Position numbers and translations under genes: made by a program. 64,000 nt of DNA from Gottfriedia acidiceleris (GTDB lineage: Bacteria > Bacillota > Bacilli > Bacillales > Bacillaceae_G): assembly GCF_023115465.1 (NCBI RefSeq), contig NZ_CP096034.1, forward strand, positions 3,472,001-3,536,000, in the 5' to 3' direction. The notes beneath the pieces are model-generated. The model searched no databases, was not told the DNA's origin, and saw nothing but the letters and a program-made list of their open reading frames with translations. Shown one piece after another: positions 17,112 to 25,994 of the stretch; the stretch's first letter is position 1; the number at the start of each line of letters is the position of its first letter.

Positions 17112-18059
17112 GTGGGACATAATCATGAACATACTCATACTCACAATACAAATAAAAAAGTATTACTAATTTCATTTATCATTATTACAGGGTATTTGAT
17201 TATTGAGGCAATTGGAGGTTATCTAACGAATAGTCTTGCACTATTATCTGATGCTGGTCATATGTTAAGTGATTCAATCTCACTAGCAATCGCGTTAGTG
17301 GCATTTAAATTAGGTGAGAAAGCAGCAAGCAAAAGTAAAACCTTTGGTTATAAACGATTCGAAATACTTGCAGCAGTATTAAATGGTGTCACATTAATTT
17401 TGATTGCACTCTATATTTTCTACGAGTCGATCAAGCGTTTCACAAATCCACCTGAAATAGCGTCAACTGATATGCTAATAATTAGTGTAATTGGTTTATT
17501 AGTTAATATACTGGTGGCCTGGATTATGATGCGTGGTGCAGACACCGAAGAAAACATAAATATGCGCGGTGCTTATTTACATGTCTTAAGTGATATGCTT
17601 GGTTCAGTTGGTGCGATTATTGCAGCACTACTAATGATTTTCTTTCGTTGGGGCTGGGCAGATCCTTTAGCGAGCGTGATTGTTGCTGCTTTAGTATTGA
17701 GAAGTGGCTATTATGTCACAAAAGCTTCAATTCATGTGTTAATGGAAGGAACACCAAATGAAGTCAATTTAAACGAAGTGATTCAACTAATAGAAAAAAC
17801 AGATGGGATTGAAAGTGTACATGATTTACATCTTTGGACGATTACAAGTGGTCTAAATGCCCTTTCTTGTCACGCAGTGGTGGATGACCAATTAACAATT
17901 GAAGAGAGCGAAATTATTTTACGCAAAATTGAACATGACCTTGAACATAAAGGCATTATGCATGTCACAATTCAATTAGAAACTGCTGCTCATAAACACG
18001 ATAATTCAATCTTATGTCAAATAAAGAACGAACCATCCCCCCATTATCATCATCATTAA
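17112..18059 (+). CDS. czcD: Cation diffusion facilitator, zinc/cobalt/cadmium exporter
   Basis: A CDF-family proton/metal antiporter of about 315 residues, closely resembling B. subtilis CzcD along its length. Six membrane segments include the metal-site motif LLSDAGHMLSDS (His and Asp) and the second site GAYLHVLSDMLGS. The N-terminus is His-rich (GHNHEHTHTHN), and the C-terminal cytosolic domain ends in further histidines. The GTG at 17112 (GHNHEH) fits the GAGGGGG site at the right spacing; the ATG at 17106 is too close. It exports excess metal under the ArsR gene upstream. Confidence 0.95.
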   Translation: MGHNHEHTHTHNTNKKVLLISFIIITGYLIIEAIGGYLTNSLALLSDAGHMLSDSISLAIALVAFKLGEKAASKSKTFGYKRFEILAAVLNGVTLILIALYIFYESIKRFTNPPEIASTDMLIISVIGLLVNILVAWIMMRGADTEENINMRGAYLHVLSDMLGSVGAIIAALLMIFFRWGWADPLASVIVAALVLRSGYYVTKASIHVLMEGTPNEVNLNEVIQLIEKTDGIESVHDLHLWTITSGLNALSCHAVVDDQLTIEESEIILRKIEHDLEHKGIMHVTIQLETAAHKHDNSILCQIKNEPSPHYHHH

Positions 18060-18069
18060 TAGAACTATA

Positions 18070-18099
18070 AAAGAGATAGATAGAATCTATCTCTTTTTT
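18070..18099 (+). terminator. Rho-independent terminator after czcD
   Basis: AAAGAGATAGAT (18070-18081) pairs with ATCTATCTCTTT (18085-18096), followed by T. Confidence 0.88.
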
Positions 18100-18224
18100 G
18101 TTTTCTTAATAGTTCACAAAAATGTGGAAAAAGCCACGTCGGGTTGATTACTCTTACTGTTTATAAATAATAATGAATATTCTCCCATTCATTTGGAAAA
18201 TTAAGTAAAAAAGGATGATTTTAT

Positions 18225-18740
18225 ATGCAACTTGATTTCGTTTGGAAAGCAGCTCTAATTGTAATCATAGGATCGCTTCTATTAAGAATTGCAGGAAAAA
18301 ACTCAATTTCTAAATTAACAGTTTCTGAGCTTGTATTAATGAGTACTATTGGTCCATTACTAAGTCGTCCTATTGAAAACAAAAGTCTTTGGACAAGTAT
18401 TGGCGTTGCTTCCATTCTTATACTAACCGTAATTGCGTTTCAGTTCCTTAAATTAAAATCAAAATCATTTGAATCGTTATTTACTGGTAAGTCTACGATT
18501 ATTATTGAAGATGGGGTCTTAAATATAGAGAATTTGAAAAAGGCACGTCTAACAACTGAAAATGTAAAAATGCGTTTATACCAGTTAGGCATTAATTCTT
18601 TTGAAGATGTAGCTTCGGCTTCAATCGAAGCAAATGGTCAAATTGGATATAAATTAAAACCAAACTCACAGCCCGCAACTAAACAGGATATTCAAAATTT
18701 AGTGAGATTAATTGAAACGACAATTCTTAAATCTAATTGA
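18225..18740 (+). CDS. DUF421 (YetF/YrbG-like) membrane protein
   Basis: A 171-residue protein with three N-terminal hydrophobic segments (about 8-28, 38-60 and 60-78) and a soluble C-terminal DUF421 domain (STIIIEDGVLNIENLKKARLTTENVKMRLYQLGI, then EDVASASIEANGQIGYKLKP). The KNSISKLTVSELVLMSTIGPL segment is the family hallmark. It is at the short end for the family (about 150-230). Related YetF-like proteins are membrane proteins of uncertain role in bacilli, some linked to spore germination. Confidence 0.8.
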   Translation: MQLDFVWKAALIVIIGSLLLRIAGKNSISKLTVSELVLMSTIGPLLSRPIENKSLWTSIGVASILILTVIAFQFLKLKSKSFESLFTGKSTIIIEDGVLNIENLKKARLTTENVKMRLYQLGINSFEDVASASIEANGQIGYKLKPNSQPATKQDIQNLVRLIETTILKSN

Positions 18741-18777
18741 AGTTAATCTTTACTAGTTAATGTTGGTTAAATAAAAA

Positions 18778-18798
18778 AGGTCTGTTTTTAACAGACCT
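18778..18798. repeat. Hairpin, first copy
   Basis: AGGTCTG-TTTTTAA-CAGACCT. On the minus strand it is followed by a T-run (complement of the A-run at 18773-18778), so it could terminate minus-strand transcripts. The same 21 bases recur at 19307-19327. Confidence 0.6.
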
Positions 18799-18861
18799 CA
18801 TGCTGTTGAAAAACTACCTTGTCAATTAATTATCAAATTTTCGTGAAAGGAGTAGAGTGAT

Positions 18862-18988
18862 GTTGATTTCCATTACAGGATGCTCGCTTTCCATGGGGCG
18901 AGATTCTTTAGCCTCCTCGGCAAGCCTGTGGGGTCTCAGCCTTCCCGCTTATCCCATAGGAGTCGAACATCCCTCCATTCCAATCAAC
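18862..18988. repeat. Bacillaceae dispersed GC-rich repeat element
   Basis: About 127 bases, clearly richer in G and C than the surroundings, beginning GTTGATTTCCATT and ending CCATTCCAATCAAC, with inner blocks TGCTCGCTTTCC, GGGGCG, GCCTCCTCGG, CTGTGGGGTCTCA and AGGAGTCGA. This is the recognisable layout of a short noncoding element found in many copies in Bacillaceae genomes. The ends are partly inverted. It carries no credible gene. Confidence 0.65.
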
Positions 18989-19306
18989 TTATTCATCAAA
19001 AAATGTCTGCGATAAACCCTAATCAAATAGCCTTTCCTTAGAGTAATCTAACTTTAATCAGATTGTAGATCAATTAATATTGAACATTTATTAAACTAAA
19101 CAATCGAATTTGTTTTCTAAAAAAGGCTTATAATATTTTTAACGTCTAAAAAAAGCATTTCTATTGTTATTGAAATAATGAAATTGCTCAAACATATTAA
19201 CATTTATAACCATTAAAAGATCATTCAAAAAATGCTAATTTATAATTATGAAATGTTCACTTAAAGTCCGTTTTCCCTATTGACGATTTTATATTTCAAC
19301 ACTCTG

Positions 19307-19327
19307 AGGTCTGTTTTTAACAGACCT
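19307..19327. repeat. Hairpin, second copy
   Basis: Identical to the 21-base hairpin at 18778-18798, 529 bases away and on the other side of the dispersed repeat. It lies just beyond the stop of the minus-strand DUF202 gene and may end the alkyl-sulfate operon transcript, though no T-run follows on that strand. Confidence 0.5.
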
Positions 19328-19337
19328 ACTTTTAAAA

Positions 19338-19721
19338 CTATCCCCAAACATCTAAATAATAAGCACCAAAAATAAGAAAAATGAGAATTAAGGCAATCGA
19401 TAAATAAACAACTAAAATTCTTGAAAATCTAAATGTTTGATTATTAATATCATTTCCTTTAATAAAATAACTTATTGTTGAAATGAGTAAGGCAACTATT
19501 CCAACAATTATTGATGATAACCCTATTATCTTTGATAATGCATCTCCCATTTTTGCATTAGAAGTCATCGTTGAAAAATGAAGATTAGTGATTAAGAAGC
19601 CTACTCCCATTATCGTTATGCTTGTTCTTACCCAAGCAAGATAAGTTCTTTCATTTGCTAAATGCTGTTGTATATATTTAGAATCAATTGTTTCATACTG
19701 TTTTTCTAACGCGTTATTCAT
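19338..19721 (-). CDS. DUF202 (YidH-like) membrane protein
   Basis: A 127-residue membrane protein with three helices and the DUF202 signature LANERTYLAWVRTSITIMGVGF. The start is the second ATG at 19721, 6 bases after GAGGT. It is the last gene of the minus-strand operon that begins with the aldehyde dehydrogenase, 35 bases after the MFS transporter gene. The function is unknown; it may support the transporter. Confidence 0.85.
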   Translation of the reverse strand: MNNALEKQYETIDSKYIQQHLANERTYLAWVRTSITIMGVGFLITNLHFSTMTSNAKMGDALSKIIGLSSIIVGIVALLISTISYFIKGNDINNQTFRFSRILVVYLSIALILIFLIFGAYYLDVWG

Positions 19722-19756
19722 ATTCATACCTCTGCATCTAGTTATTTCTTAAATTA

Positions 19757-21028
19757 TTAAAGGTTTACTAGCTTATTCCCCTTTTCTATTGAATCTTGTT
19801 GCTTTCGGTTTCCGAAAAGGAATGTTAAAAATGCTGCAATTACCATCGTAATTGAGATTCCAAAAACTGCAATGCTATATCCACCTGCTGCATTTACTCC
19901 CGTATTTTGTATAAGCTTTCCAAAAATAATTGGGGTAATTATACCCGATGAAGTCATTATTCCAAAATAAGTGCCTGTCATAACTCCTCTACGGTGTGGA
20001 AGTATACTAACCACTATAGCTGGGCTAAGTGTGTTCACTGTGGCAACCATTGTATTTACTAATGAAAGTAGAATAATAATTGTAACCACCCCATTCATAA
20101 GTGGGTATAAAGAATACAACATACCTGCTATTAAAACACTAATTGTAGAAAATAAAATGCGCGATTTCCATATATTTTGTGCCTTTTTATATAAACGATC
20201 TGAGATTATTGATAGTCCAATCGCTGAAATAGCCCCAATTAATCCAGAGACAGCAATAACTAATGCAGACTGTTGTTCTGATAACCCTTTTACTTTTATT
20301 AGATACGATGGATTAAAAGTAAGCCCAAAGACAATAAACGAATAGGCTATAAATGCAATTAAAGTCGTAAATATAAATTTAGGAGATCGCAATGCCTCCC
20401 ATACTTCTTTTCTATTATTCTTTGTTTTGTTTTCAATCGTACTTACTTCGTATTGTTCAGAAATAGTTGGTTTCATTCTACCTAACCATATCCAACAAAT
20501 AAACCAGAGAAAGCTAAAAATACCAGAAATAAAAAATGCATTTCTCCAACCATAAATTGATATTAAAGAAACGATGATAGGAGCTGTTACTGCTATTCCA
20601 ACAACATTTCCAAAACTAATAATGGATATAGCGAATCCACGTGATTCTGGTTTAAACATTTTACTTATATGACTAATTGCGGTTGCCATATATGCCCCTT
20701 CACCTGCACCTAATAAAACTCTACTTAAGATTAGAACAGGTAGGCTTGATGCAAACAAAGCCATAGATTGTGCGATTGTCCATACAATGGCCATAATAGC
20801 AAGCGATTTACCAGTACCTATGCGATCTGAAAAAGAGCCACCTACTATCCCAAATATTGAAAATAACCAATAAAAACTACTTCCTAAAATACCAAACTCT
20901 GTAGAGGTTAAGTTCAAGTCTTGGGTAATATGTATACCAGCTAAACCTAAGATTGATTTGTCAGCAAAATTAATAATAGCCATTAGAAAAAGTGCAAATA
21001 AAATAATCCATTTCGCCCAACTTTTCAT
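19757..21028 (-). CDS. MFS transporter (ACS-like)
   Basis: A 423-residue major facilitator with twelve membrane segments. The conserved loop between helices 2 and 3 reads GGSFSDRIGTGK, and LSRVLLGAGEGAYM is typical of the anion:cation symporter type that imports organic acids. AGGAG precedes the ATG. Within the alkyl-sulfate operon it is the best candidate for uptake of the substrate or export of a product; direction and substrate are inferred from position only. Confidence 0.88.
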   Translation of the reverse strand: MKSWAKWIILFALFLMAIINFADKSILGLAGIHITQDLNLTSTEFGILGSSFYWLFSIFGIVGGSFSDRIGTGKSLAIMAIVWTIAQSMALFASSLPVLILSRVLLGAGEGAYMATAISHISKMFKPESRGFAISIISFGNVVGIAVTAPIIVSLISIYGWRNAFFISGIFSFLWFICWIWLGRMKPTISEQYEVSTIENKTKNNRKEVWEALRSPKFIFTTLIAFIAYSFIVFGLTFNPSYLIKVKGLSEQQSALVIAVSGLIGAISAIGLSIISDRLYKKAQNIWKSRILFSTISVLIAGMLYSLYPLMNGVVTIIILLSLVNTMVATVNTLSPAIVVSILPHRRGVMTGTYFGIMTSSGIITPIIFGKLIQNTGVNAAGGYSIAVFGISITMVIAAFLTFLFGNRKQQDSIEKGNKLVNL

Positions 21029-21101
21029 CCAAGCTCCTGCCTCTCGTAAAATTCAAAGCTTTTTTTCATTAAAAGGATTTACATTCATACTTTCTGAAAA
21101 T

Positions 21102-21147
21102 AGCACCTGCTATGTTTTTTTATGCTAAGCATATTTAAGCAGGTGCT
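21102..21147 (-). terminator. Hairpin between the alkylsulfatase-like and MFS genes
   Basis: AGCACCTGCT (21102-21111) pairs with AGCAGGTGCT (21138-21147) across a 26-base loop, followed on the minus strand by ATTTTC. It may be a partial terminator that lowers expression of the transporter genes. Confidence 0.5.
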
Positions 21148-21162
21148 TATTTTCACTATTAC

Positions 21163-23067
21163 TTAGGGAATAACGATATTTATATAACGGTCGAAATCAT
21201 CTAAAAGTGATAAAAATTCATTCAATTTCGTTTGGTTACCTGAAATGATTAAGTTACCTGCAGTTACTCCTTGTTCTGTTGAGAGTAGACCTAGAACAAT
21301 TCCGTAAAATGTCATTTGATCAATTATTAATGATACATCTGCATGATCAGCTAATTTATTTTCTTTAAAAAACAAAACAGAGTTCTCTAAATAAATCGAA
21401 TATTTTTGGTTAGTATTTGATAATGTTACATTCATTGTTATATTTTTACCTTCTGCTTTTGGACCATTTAATTTAACTGCTACTAGTTTTAAGAATTCAT
21501 TTACAGGCATATTTTTAATAACTTCAGAAACATCTAAAGGTGAATTATCTTTGTAAATTCCATTTCTAAGTTCGAATGCGCCAACAAGATAAATATTCCG
21601 CCAATTAGCTGACTCTGCTTGATATCCTAATTGTTCGAATGCATCTGCTAATAGATTTTTAGCTTCTGAATTTTCTGGGTCAGCCATTACGATATGTTTT
21701 ACCACTTGAACAACCCAGCGATATTGACCATTTTCAAAATCAACTCTAGCTTGTCTCAAAACATTTGCTGACCCACCCATATATTCTACATATTTTCGCC
21801 CCGCTTCTACTTGCGGTAATGGATCTAAATCGGAAGGATGAGCACTATAAAAGCCTAAATAATAATTGTAAACACCCTTTGAATTATGCTTCAAAGTACC
21901 ATAATATCCACGATTCCCCCAATAGGTATCTAATGCTTTTGGGAGTTTAATTGTTTCAGCTATTTCATCCATTGTATAACCGAGATTTGCTAAACGCACA
22001 GTCTGATCGTGTATATATTTATATAAATCGCGTTGAAGTTTTAAATGTTCTATTACATTATTTTTCTCCCAAACTGGCCAAGCATGAATCATAAGTAATG
22101 CATCAATATCTTCCGTTTCAAATAGATCAATCGTTTTATCTAAGGCATTTGCCCAAAGTAAAGCATCTCGGGTTTTTGCCCCCCTTACTGTATAGATTTG
22201 ATGCATTAATTTATTTGCGTTCTCTGAAACGAATAATACTTTGTAATCTTTTATATAAAAATGCATTTCAGCTGGTGCTTCTGTATTTGGCGTTAATAAA
22301 AACTTAAATGTTATACCATCGATTTCCATCAATTGGATTTCGTTTACTATTTCAACGTTTGGTTCCACAAAACTGGTCTTCCCTGCAGTCATTGTTGGTC
22401 CAATACCTACTGATACAGAGCCCTGCGTACCATCTGATAAATTTTTACCAAACTGATACTCCGCTCTACGCGTCATAATCGTACCTAAGAGTACATTTTC
22501 ACTTAACGCTTCATTTGTAAAGTATTGAGGAACTACGATTGGAATAGTTGGATTTTCAGCATATTTTAGTACTGCTTGAATTCCGCCAAAATGATCAGCA
22601 TGGCTCTGACTTATGATTACGGCTGTTACTGGCTTTTGTGGTCTATGTTTATAATACAATTCCATAGCGGCTTCAGCAGATTCATTACTTCCTAACGTAT
22701 CAACGACAATCACTCCATTTTTTCCTTCAATAAAAAAGTTAGTAACCATTGATTGTCCACGAACTTGATATACTCCTTCTACAACTTCAAACAAACCAGA
22801 TATAGCCTGTAATTGCGCGTTTCTCCATAAACTTGGATTTACAGTCTCAGGTGCAGTGACATTTAAATAGTCCAGCTGTTCTATGTCCCAAACAACTTCA
22901 CCAAAATCATTTTTAATAATCTTTGCTTCTAATGGTGCAATAAAACCTCTGTTTGCATCAATAAAGTCCTGTCGATCATCAAAATTTAAAGTATCATAGA
23001 CTGCTAAATTAGCATCTTTTGTAAAAGAAGTTGCGGGTTTTGATTGAGTTAGCACTTTATTTGTCAT
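21163..23067 (-). CDS. Alkylsulfatase-like metallo-beta-lactamase-fold hydrolase
   Basis: A 634-residue relative of SdsA1-type alkylsulfatases, which cut alkyl sulfates to alcohol plus sulfate. It has the family's three parts: MBL-fold catalytic domain (about 95-340), helical dimerisation domain (about 340-495) and SCP2-like C-terminal domain (about 505-630). The metal motif reads SQSHADHFGG: His156, Asp158 and His159 are present, but the first His of HxHxDH is Gln154. Later ligands TEAPAEM (Glu263), SENAN (Glu282) and IHAWPVW (His328) are kept. I start at the ATG at 23067 after GGAGG. The neighbours, fatty alcohol and aldehyde dehydrogenases, acyl-CoA ligase and LysR regulator, fit alkyl-sulfate breakdown. 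Confidence 0.85.
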   Translation of the reverse strand: MTNKVLTQSKPATSFTKDANLAVYDTLNFDDRQDFIDANRGFIAPLEAKIIKNDFGEVVWDIEQLDYLNVTAPETVNPSLWRNAQLQAISGLFEVVEGVYQVRGQSMVTNFFIEGKNGVIVVDTLGSNESAEAAMELYYKHRPQKPVTAVIISQSHADHFGGIQAVLKYAENPTIPIVVPQYFTNEALSENVLLGTIMTRRAEYQFGKNLSDGTQGSVSVGIGPTMTAGKTSFVEPNVEIVNEIQLMEIDGITFKFLLTPNTEAPAEMHFYIKDYKVLFVSENANKLMHQIYTVRGAKTRDALLWANALDKTIDLFETEDIDALLMIHAWPVWEKNNVIEHLKLQRDLYKYIHDQTVRLANLGYTMDEIAETIKLPKALDTYWGNRGYYGTLKHNSKGVYNYYLGFYSAHPSDLDPLPQVEAGRKYVEYMGGSANVLRQARVDFENGQYRWVVQVVKHIVMADPENSEAKNLLADAFEQLGYQAESANWRNIYLVGAFELRNGIYKDNSPLDVSEVIKNMPVNEFLKLVAVKLNGPKAEGKNITMNVTLSNTNQKYSIYLENSVLFFKENKLADHADVSLIIDQMTFYGIVLGLLSTEQGVTAGNLIISGNQTKLNEFLSLLDDFDRYINIVIP

Positions 23068-23104
23068 AAGAACCTCCAAAAATTGTTATAAAAAAATTTT
23101 TTAA

Positions 23105-24622
23105 CTAATTTACTTCCATTTTTTCTAAATTTAAATCTCTCTTTAAAATTTTTCCTGTACTATTCTTTGGTAATTCATTTTTAAATTCGATTTGTTTTGG
23201 AAGTTTGTACTTAGCAAGTTTGTCTTTGCAGAAATGCAAAATATCATCCTTCGTTATTGATTCATCATTAGACACAACGAAAGCTTTTACGATTTGTCCG
23301 TATTCCTTATCAGTAATTCCAAATACTGCTACTTCAACGATTGCTGGGTGTTGATAAATTACTTCCTCTACTTCTCTTGGATAAACATTATATCCACCAA
23401 CAATAATCATGTCTTTTATTCGATCAACAATATAGATGTAACCATCGTTATCCATCTTTGCTAAATCACCAGTGTAAAACCAACCATTTTTAATGACCTT
23501 AGCTGTTTCTTCAGCCATACCAAGATAACCAATCATTACATTGGGACCTTTTACAATTAGTTCACCTATTTCTCCTCTAGGCACTTCAAATCCATTTTTA
23601 TCAACTATCATATTTAATACGCCTGGGATATTTATTCCGACAGAACCTAATTTTCTTTCTCCTTTTAAGGGATTAAATGCTGTCACAGGAGCTGTTTCTG
23701 AAAGACCGAATCCTTCGAGAATAATAGTCTTATATTTTTCTTCAAACCTTTGAAGTAACTCAACAGGCATAGATGCTCCACCTGAACAACATGCGCGGAT
23801 GGAAGCGAAATACTCAGCTGTATATTCTTGTAGCTGTAATAAAAAGTTATACATCGTTGGAACGCCAGCAAATAATGTCACTTGCTCATTAAAGATTGTA
23901 TTGATGACCTCACTAGGACTGAATCTTGGAACAATTACTATATTTGCTCCACACATGATTGGTGCATTAATACAGATTGACAAACAGAATACATGGAACA
24001 TTGGAAGAACAGCTAAAATACGATCATTTTTGTTAAAATCGACCAATTCAACAATTGATTGAGCATTTGATACTAAATTACGATGAGACAACATAGCGCC
24101 CTTTGGTTTACCGGTTGTCCCAGACGTATATAAAATGACAGCAAGATCATCTTCTATAATTAGTGGATATTCATTGTCATTTGAATTCTTATTAAGCAAA
24201 TGCCTCCAACTAAGCTCTGCTTTCGTCGATTCCACATAGTACAGCATTTCAATCTGTTTTAACTCTACTTTAAGAGAATCAATGATTTGATGCATAGTAG
24301 AATCTGCAATAACAGCCTTTGCTTGGCTGTTCGAAAGAATAAATGATATTTCGTCTTTGGTAAAGATTGGATTTACAGGAACAACTACGCCTCCTGCACG
24401 TAGAATCCCATAATAAGCAGTGACAAAGTCTGGACAATTCCCTAATATCAAGGCTACTCTATCACCTTTTTTGATTCCCTCATGTATTAATTTCGATGCA
24501 AGGCATTCAACTTGGGAAAGTAATACACTATACGTGAAATTTATATTTTTAAATGTAATTGCATTATGATTTGGAAATTTCTCTGCACTTTTTTTTAAAC
24601 TTTCATATAAATTCAAACTCAT
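23105..24622 (-). CDS. Long-chain acyl-CoA ligase (AMP-binding)
   Basis: A 505-residue adenylate-forming enzyme that activates a fatty acid with ATP and CoA. Motifs: LYTSGTTGKPKGAMLSH (phosphate loop), GFGLSETAP, GWFYTGDLAKMDNDGYIYIVDRIKDMII (hinge) and the catalytic Lys in PKNSTGKILKRDL. The ATG at 24622 has GGAGG 7 bases upstream. In the operon it follows the two dehydrogenases and would convert their fatty acid product to acyl-CoA for beta-oxidation. Confidence 0.93.
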   Translation of the reverse strand: MSLNLYESLKKSAEKFPNHNAITFKNINFTYSVLLSQVECLASKLIHEGIKKGDRVALILGNCPDFVTAYYGILRAGGVVVPVNPIFTKDEISFILSNSQAKAVIADSTMHQIIDSLKVELKQIEMLYYVESTKAELSWRHLLNKNSNDNEYPLIIEDDLAVILYTSGTTGKPKGAMLSHRNLVSNAQSIVELVDFNKNDRILAVLPMFHVFCLSICINAPIMCGANIVIVPRFSPSEVINTIFNEQVTLFAGVPTMYNFLLQLQEYTAEYFASIRACCSGGASMPVELLQRFEEKYKTIILEGFGLSETAPVTAFNPLKGERKLGSVGINIPGVLNMIVDKNGFEVPRGEIGELIVKGPNVMIGYLGMAEETAKVIKNGWFYTGDLAKMDNDGYIYIVDRIKDMIIVGGYNVYPREVEEVIYQHPAIVEVAVFGITDKEYGQIVKAFVVSNDESITKDDILHFCKDKLAKYKLPKQIEFKNELPKNSTGKILKRDLNLEKMEVN

Positions 24623-24671
24623 TACTAAGCCTCCAAAATTCTCAAGTATTAGCATCAATATGAATAAAGCT

Positions 24672-24702
24672 GAGGCACCATCATCATTTTTGAAGGTGCC
24701 TC
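24672..24702 (-). terminator. Intercistronic hairpin before the acyl-CoA ligase gene
   Basis: GAGGCACC (24672-24679) pairs with GGTGCCTC (24695-24702). No strong T-run follows on the minus strand, so an RNA-processing or partial termination role is as likely as full termination. Confidence 0.45.
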
Positions 24703-24718
24703 TTAACTTTGATTAAAA

Positions 24719-25927
24719 TTATGAATTCACTAAGCTGGAGCCTACAACTTCATTTGAAATTTTCGCAATAACTTCAGGTGGAATTTTAAAGAAAATTCCA
24801 CACGGATCGCTATGAACTAATGCAACAATATACGCCATATTATCGACATTCACCTCAAAGTCAGCAAAGGTACTTGGCAAGCCTACTTTTTCACGGAGAT
24901 TACGTATAAATAATACAACTTCTGCTAAACATGCTTCTGGGGAATCTGGTATATTTTTTAGGCCTAGTGCTTTTGCAAAATCATTAATTCGTTTTAAATA
25001 AAATGGTGCTAGTGATTCCATTACATTTGGTAATAAAACTGCATTTGCTAGCCCATGTGGAATTCCGAATTTTGCTCCAAATACATGTGCTATATTGTGT
25101 ACTGGAATCGCATTAACTGAGAGACTGAAAGCAGAAATTGCCATTGCACTAGCCATTAACATATTAGATCGCGATGCAAGATTTTCTCCATCATGAACAG
25201 CTGTAGGCAAATTTTCTACAATCATTCGAATTGATTGTAGTGCGTATGCATCTGTCATTGGGTTCGATTGAGGAGAGAAATATGCCTCAATTGCATGAGT
25301 TAACGCATCAAATCCTGTAAATGCAGTAATTTTTGGAGGCAAACCAATTGTAAGTTCTGGATCTAAAATCGCCATATCAGGGCTTATAAATGTATTCAGG
25401 ATATTCGTTTTAATTCCAACCTTTTCATTAAATACTACAGCGATTGGTGACACTTCCGCTCCAGTACCAGCAGTTGTTGCAATTGCAACGTGTGGAATTG
25501 GAATATACTGAGCTTTTGGCCAAAATTCCATTACATTTCCTACAAGAAGTTCTTCACGAATGTCATGAACTTTATTATGTAGCATCCATTTAATTGCTTT
25601 TACTGTATCTAAAACACTTCCGCCACCAACAGCAATTAATGAATCTCCATTACATTCTTTATAGAATTTAGCTCCGCGGTTTATGATTTCACCTTTAGCA
25701 TCCTGTTCTATGTCCTCAAAAACACCTACTAGCTGTACATCGCTAGGTATTGTCTCAAATAACTCCTTAATTTGATCCGTAATTCCTGCTTGTGTTATTC
25801 CTTTATCAACATAAAGAACGGCTCTTTTACCACCAAGTCCTTTAATCATTTCAGGTAACAAAGAGCGAGCTCCAGCTCCACTGTTTACAACTGTTCGAAC
25901 CGAAAACTGGAAAAATGACGTTATCAT
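24719..25927 (-). CDS. Iron-containing alcohol dehydrogenase
   Basis: A 402-residue group III alcohol dehydrogenase. Nucleotide-binding GGGSVLDTVKAI, TTAGTGAEVSP, GFDALTHAIEAY and the metal-site histidines in PVHNIAHVFGAKFGIPHGLANAVLLP are all present. I start at the ATG at 25927 (MITSFFQFSVRT), preceded by GAAGGTG; the frame to 26011 would overlap the aldehyde dehydrogenase gene. In this operon it would oxidise the fatty alcohol freed by the sulfatase-like enzyme. Confidence 0.92.
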   Translation of the reverse strand: MITSFFQFSVRTVVNSGAGARSLLPEMIKGLGGKRAVLYVDKGITQAGITDQIKELFETIPSDVQLVGVFEDIEQDAKGEIINRGAKFYKECNGDSLIAVGGGSVLDTVKAIKWMLHNKVHDIREELLVGNVMEFWPKAQYIPIPHVAIATTAGTGAEVSPIAVVFNEKVGIKTNILNTFISPDMAILDPELTIGLPPKITAFTGFDALTHAIEAYFSPQSNPMTDAYALQSIRMIVENLPTAVHDGENLASRSNMLMASAMAISAFSLSVNAIPVHNIAHVFGAKFGIPHGLANAVLLPNVMESLAPFYLKRINDFAKALGLKNIPDSPEACLAEVVLFIRNLREKVGLPSTFADFEVNVDNMAYIVALVHSDPCGIFFKIPPEVIAKISNEVVGSSLVNS

Positions 25928-25994
25928 GAAATCACCTTCTCTTTTCTGTTTAAGTTTTTTTAATAGATCTATATTCAATTGTTTTTTGTAATTT

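Noticed and set aside
18862-18988. Structured regulatory RNA or small gene in the GC-rich patch
   Set aside because: The block order matches a known type of dispersed Bacillaceae repeat, and no aptamer-like core or coding frame is seen.
21163-23067. Class B beta-lactamase or lactonase
   Set aside because: Length, the dimerisation and SCP2-like domains and the TEAPAEM and ENAN motifs fit alkylsulfatases, not short MBL enzymes.
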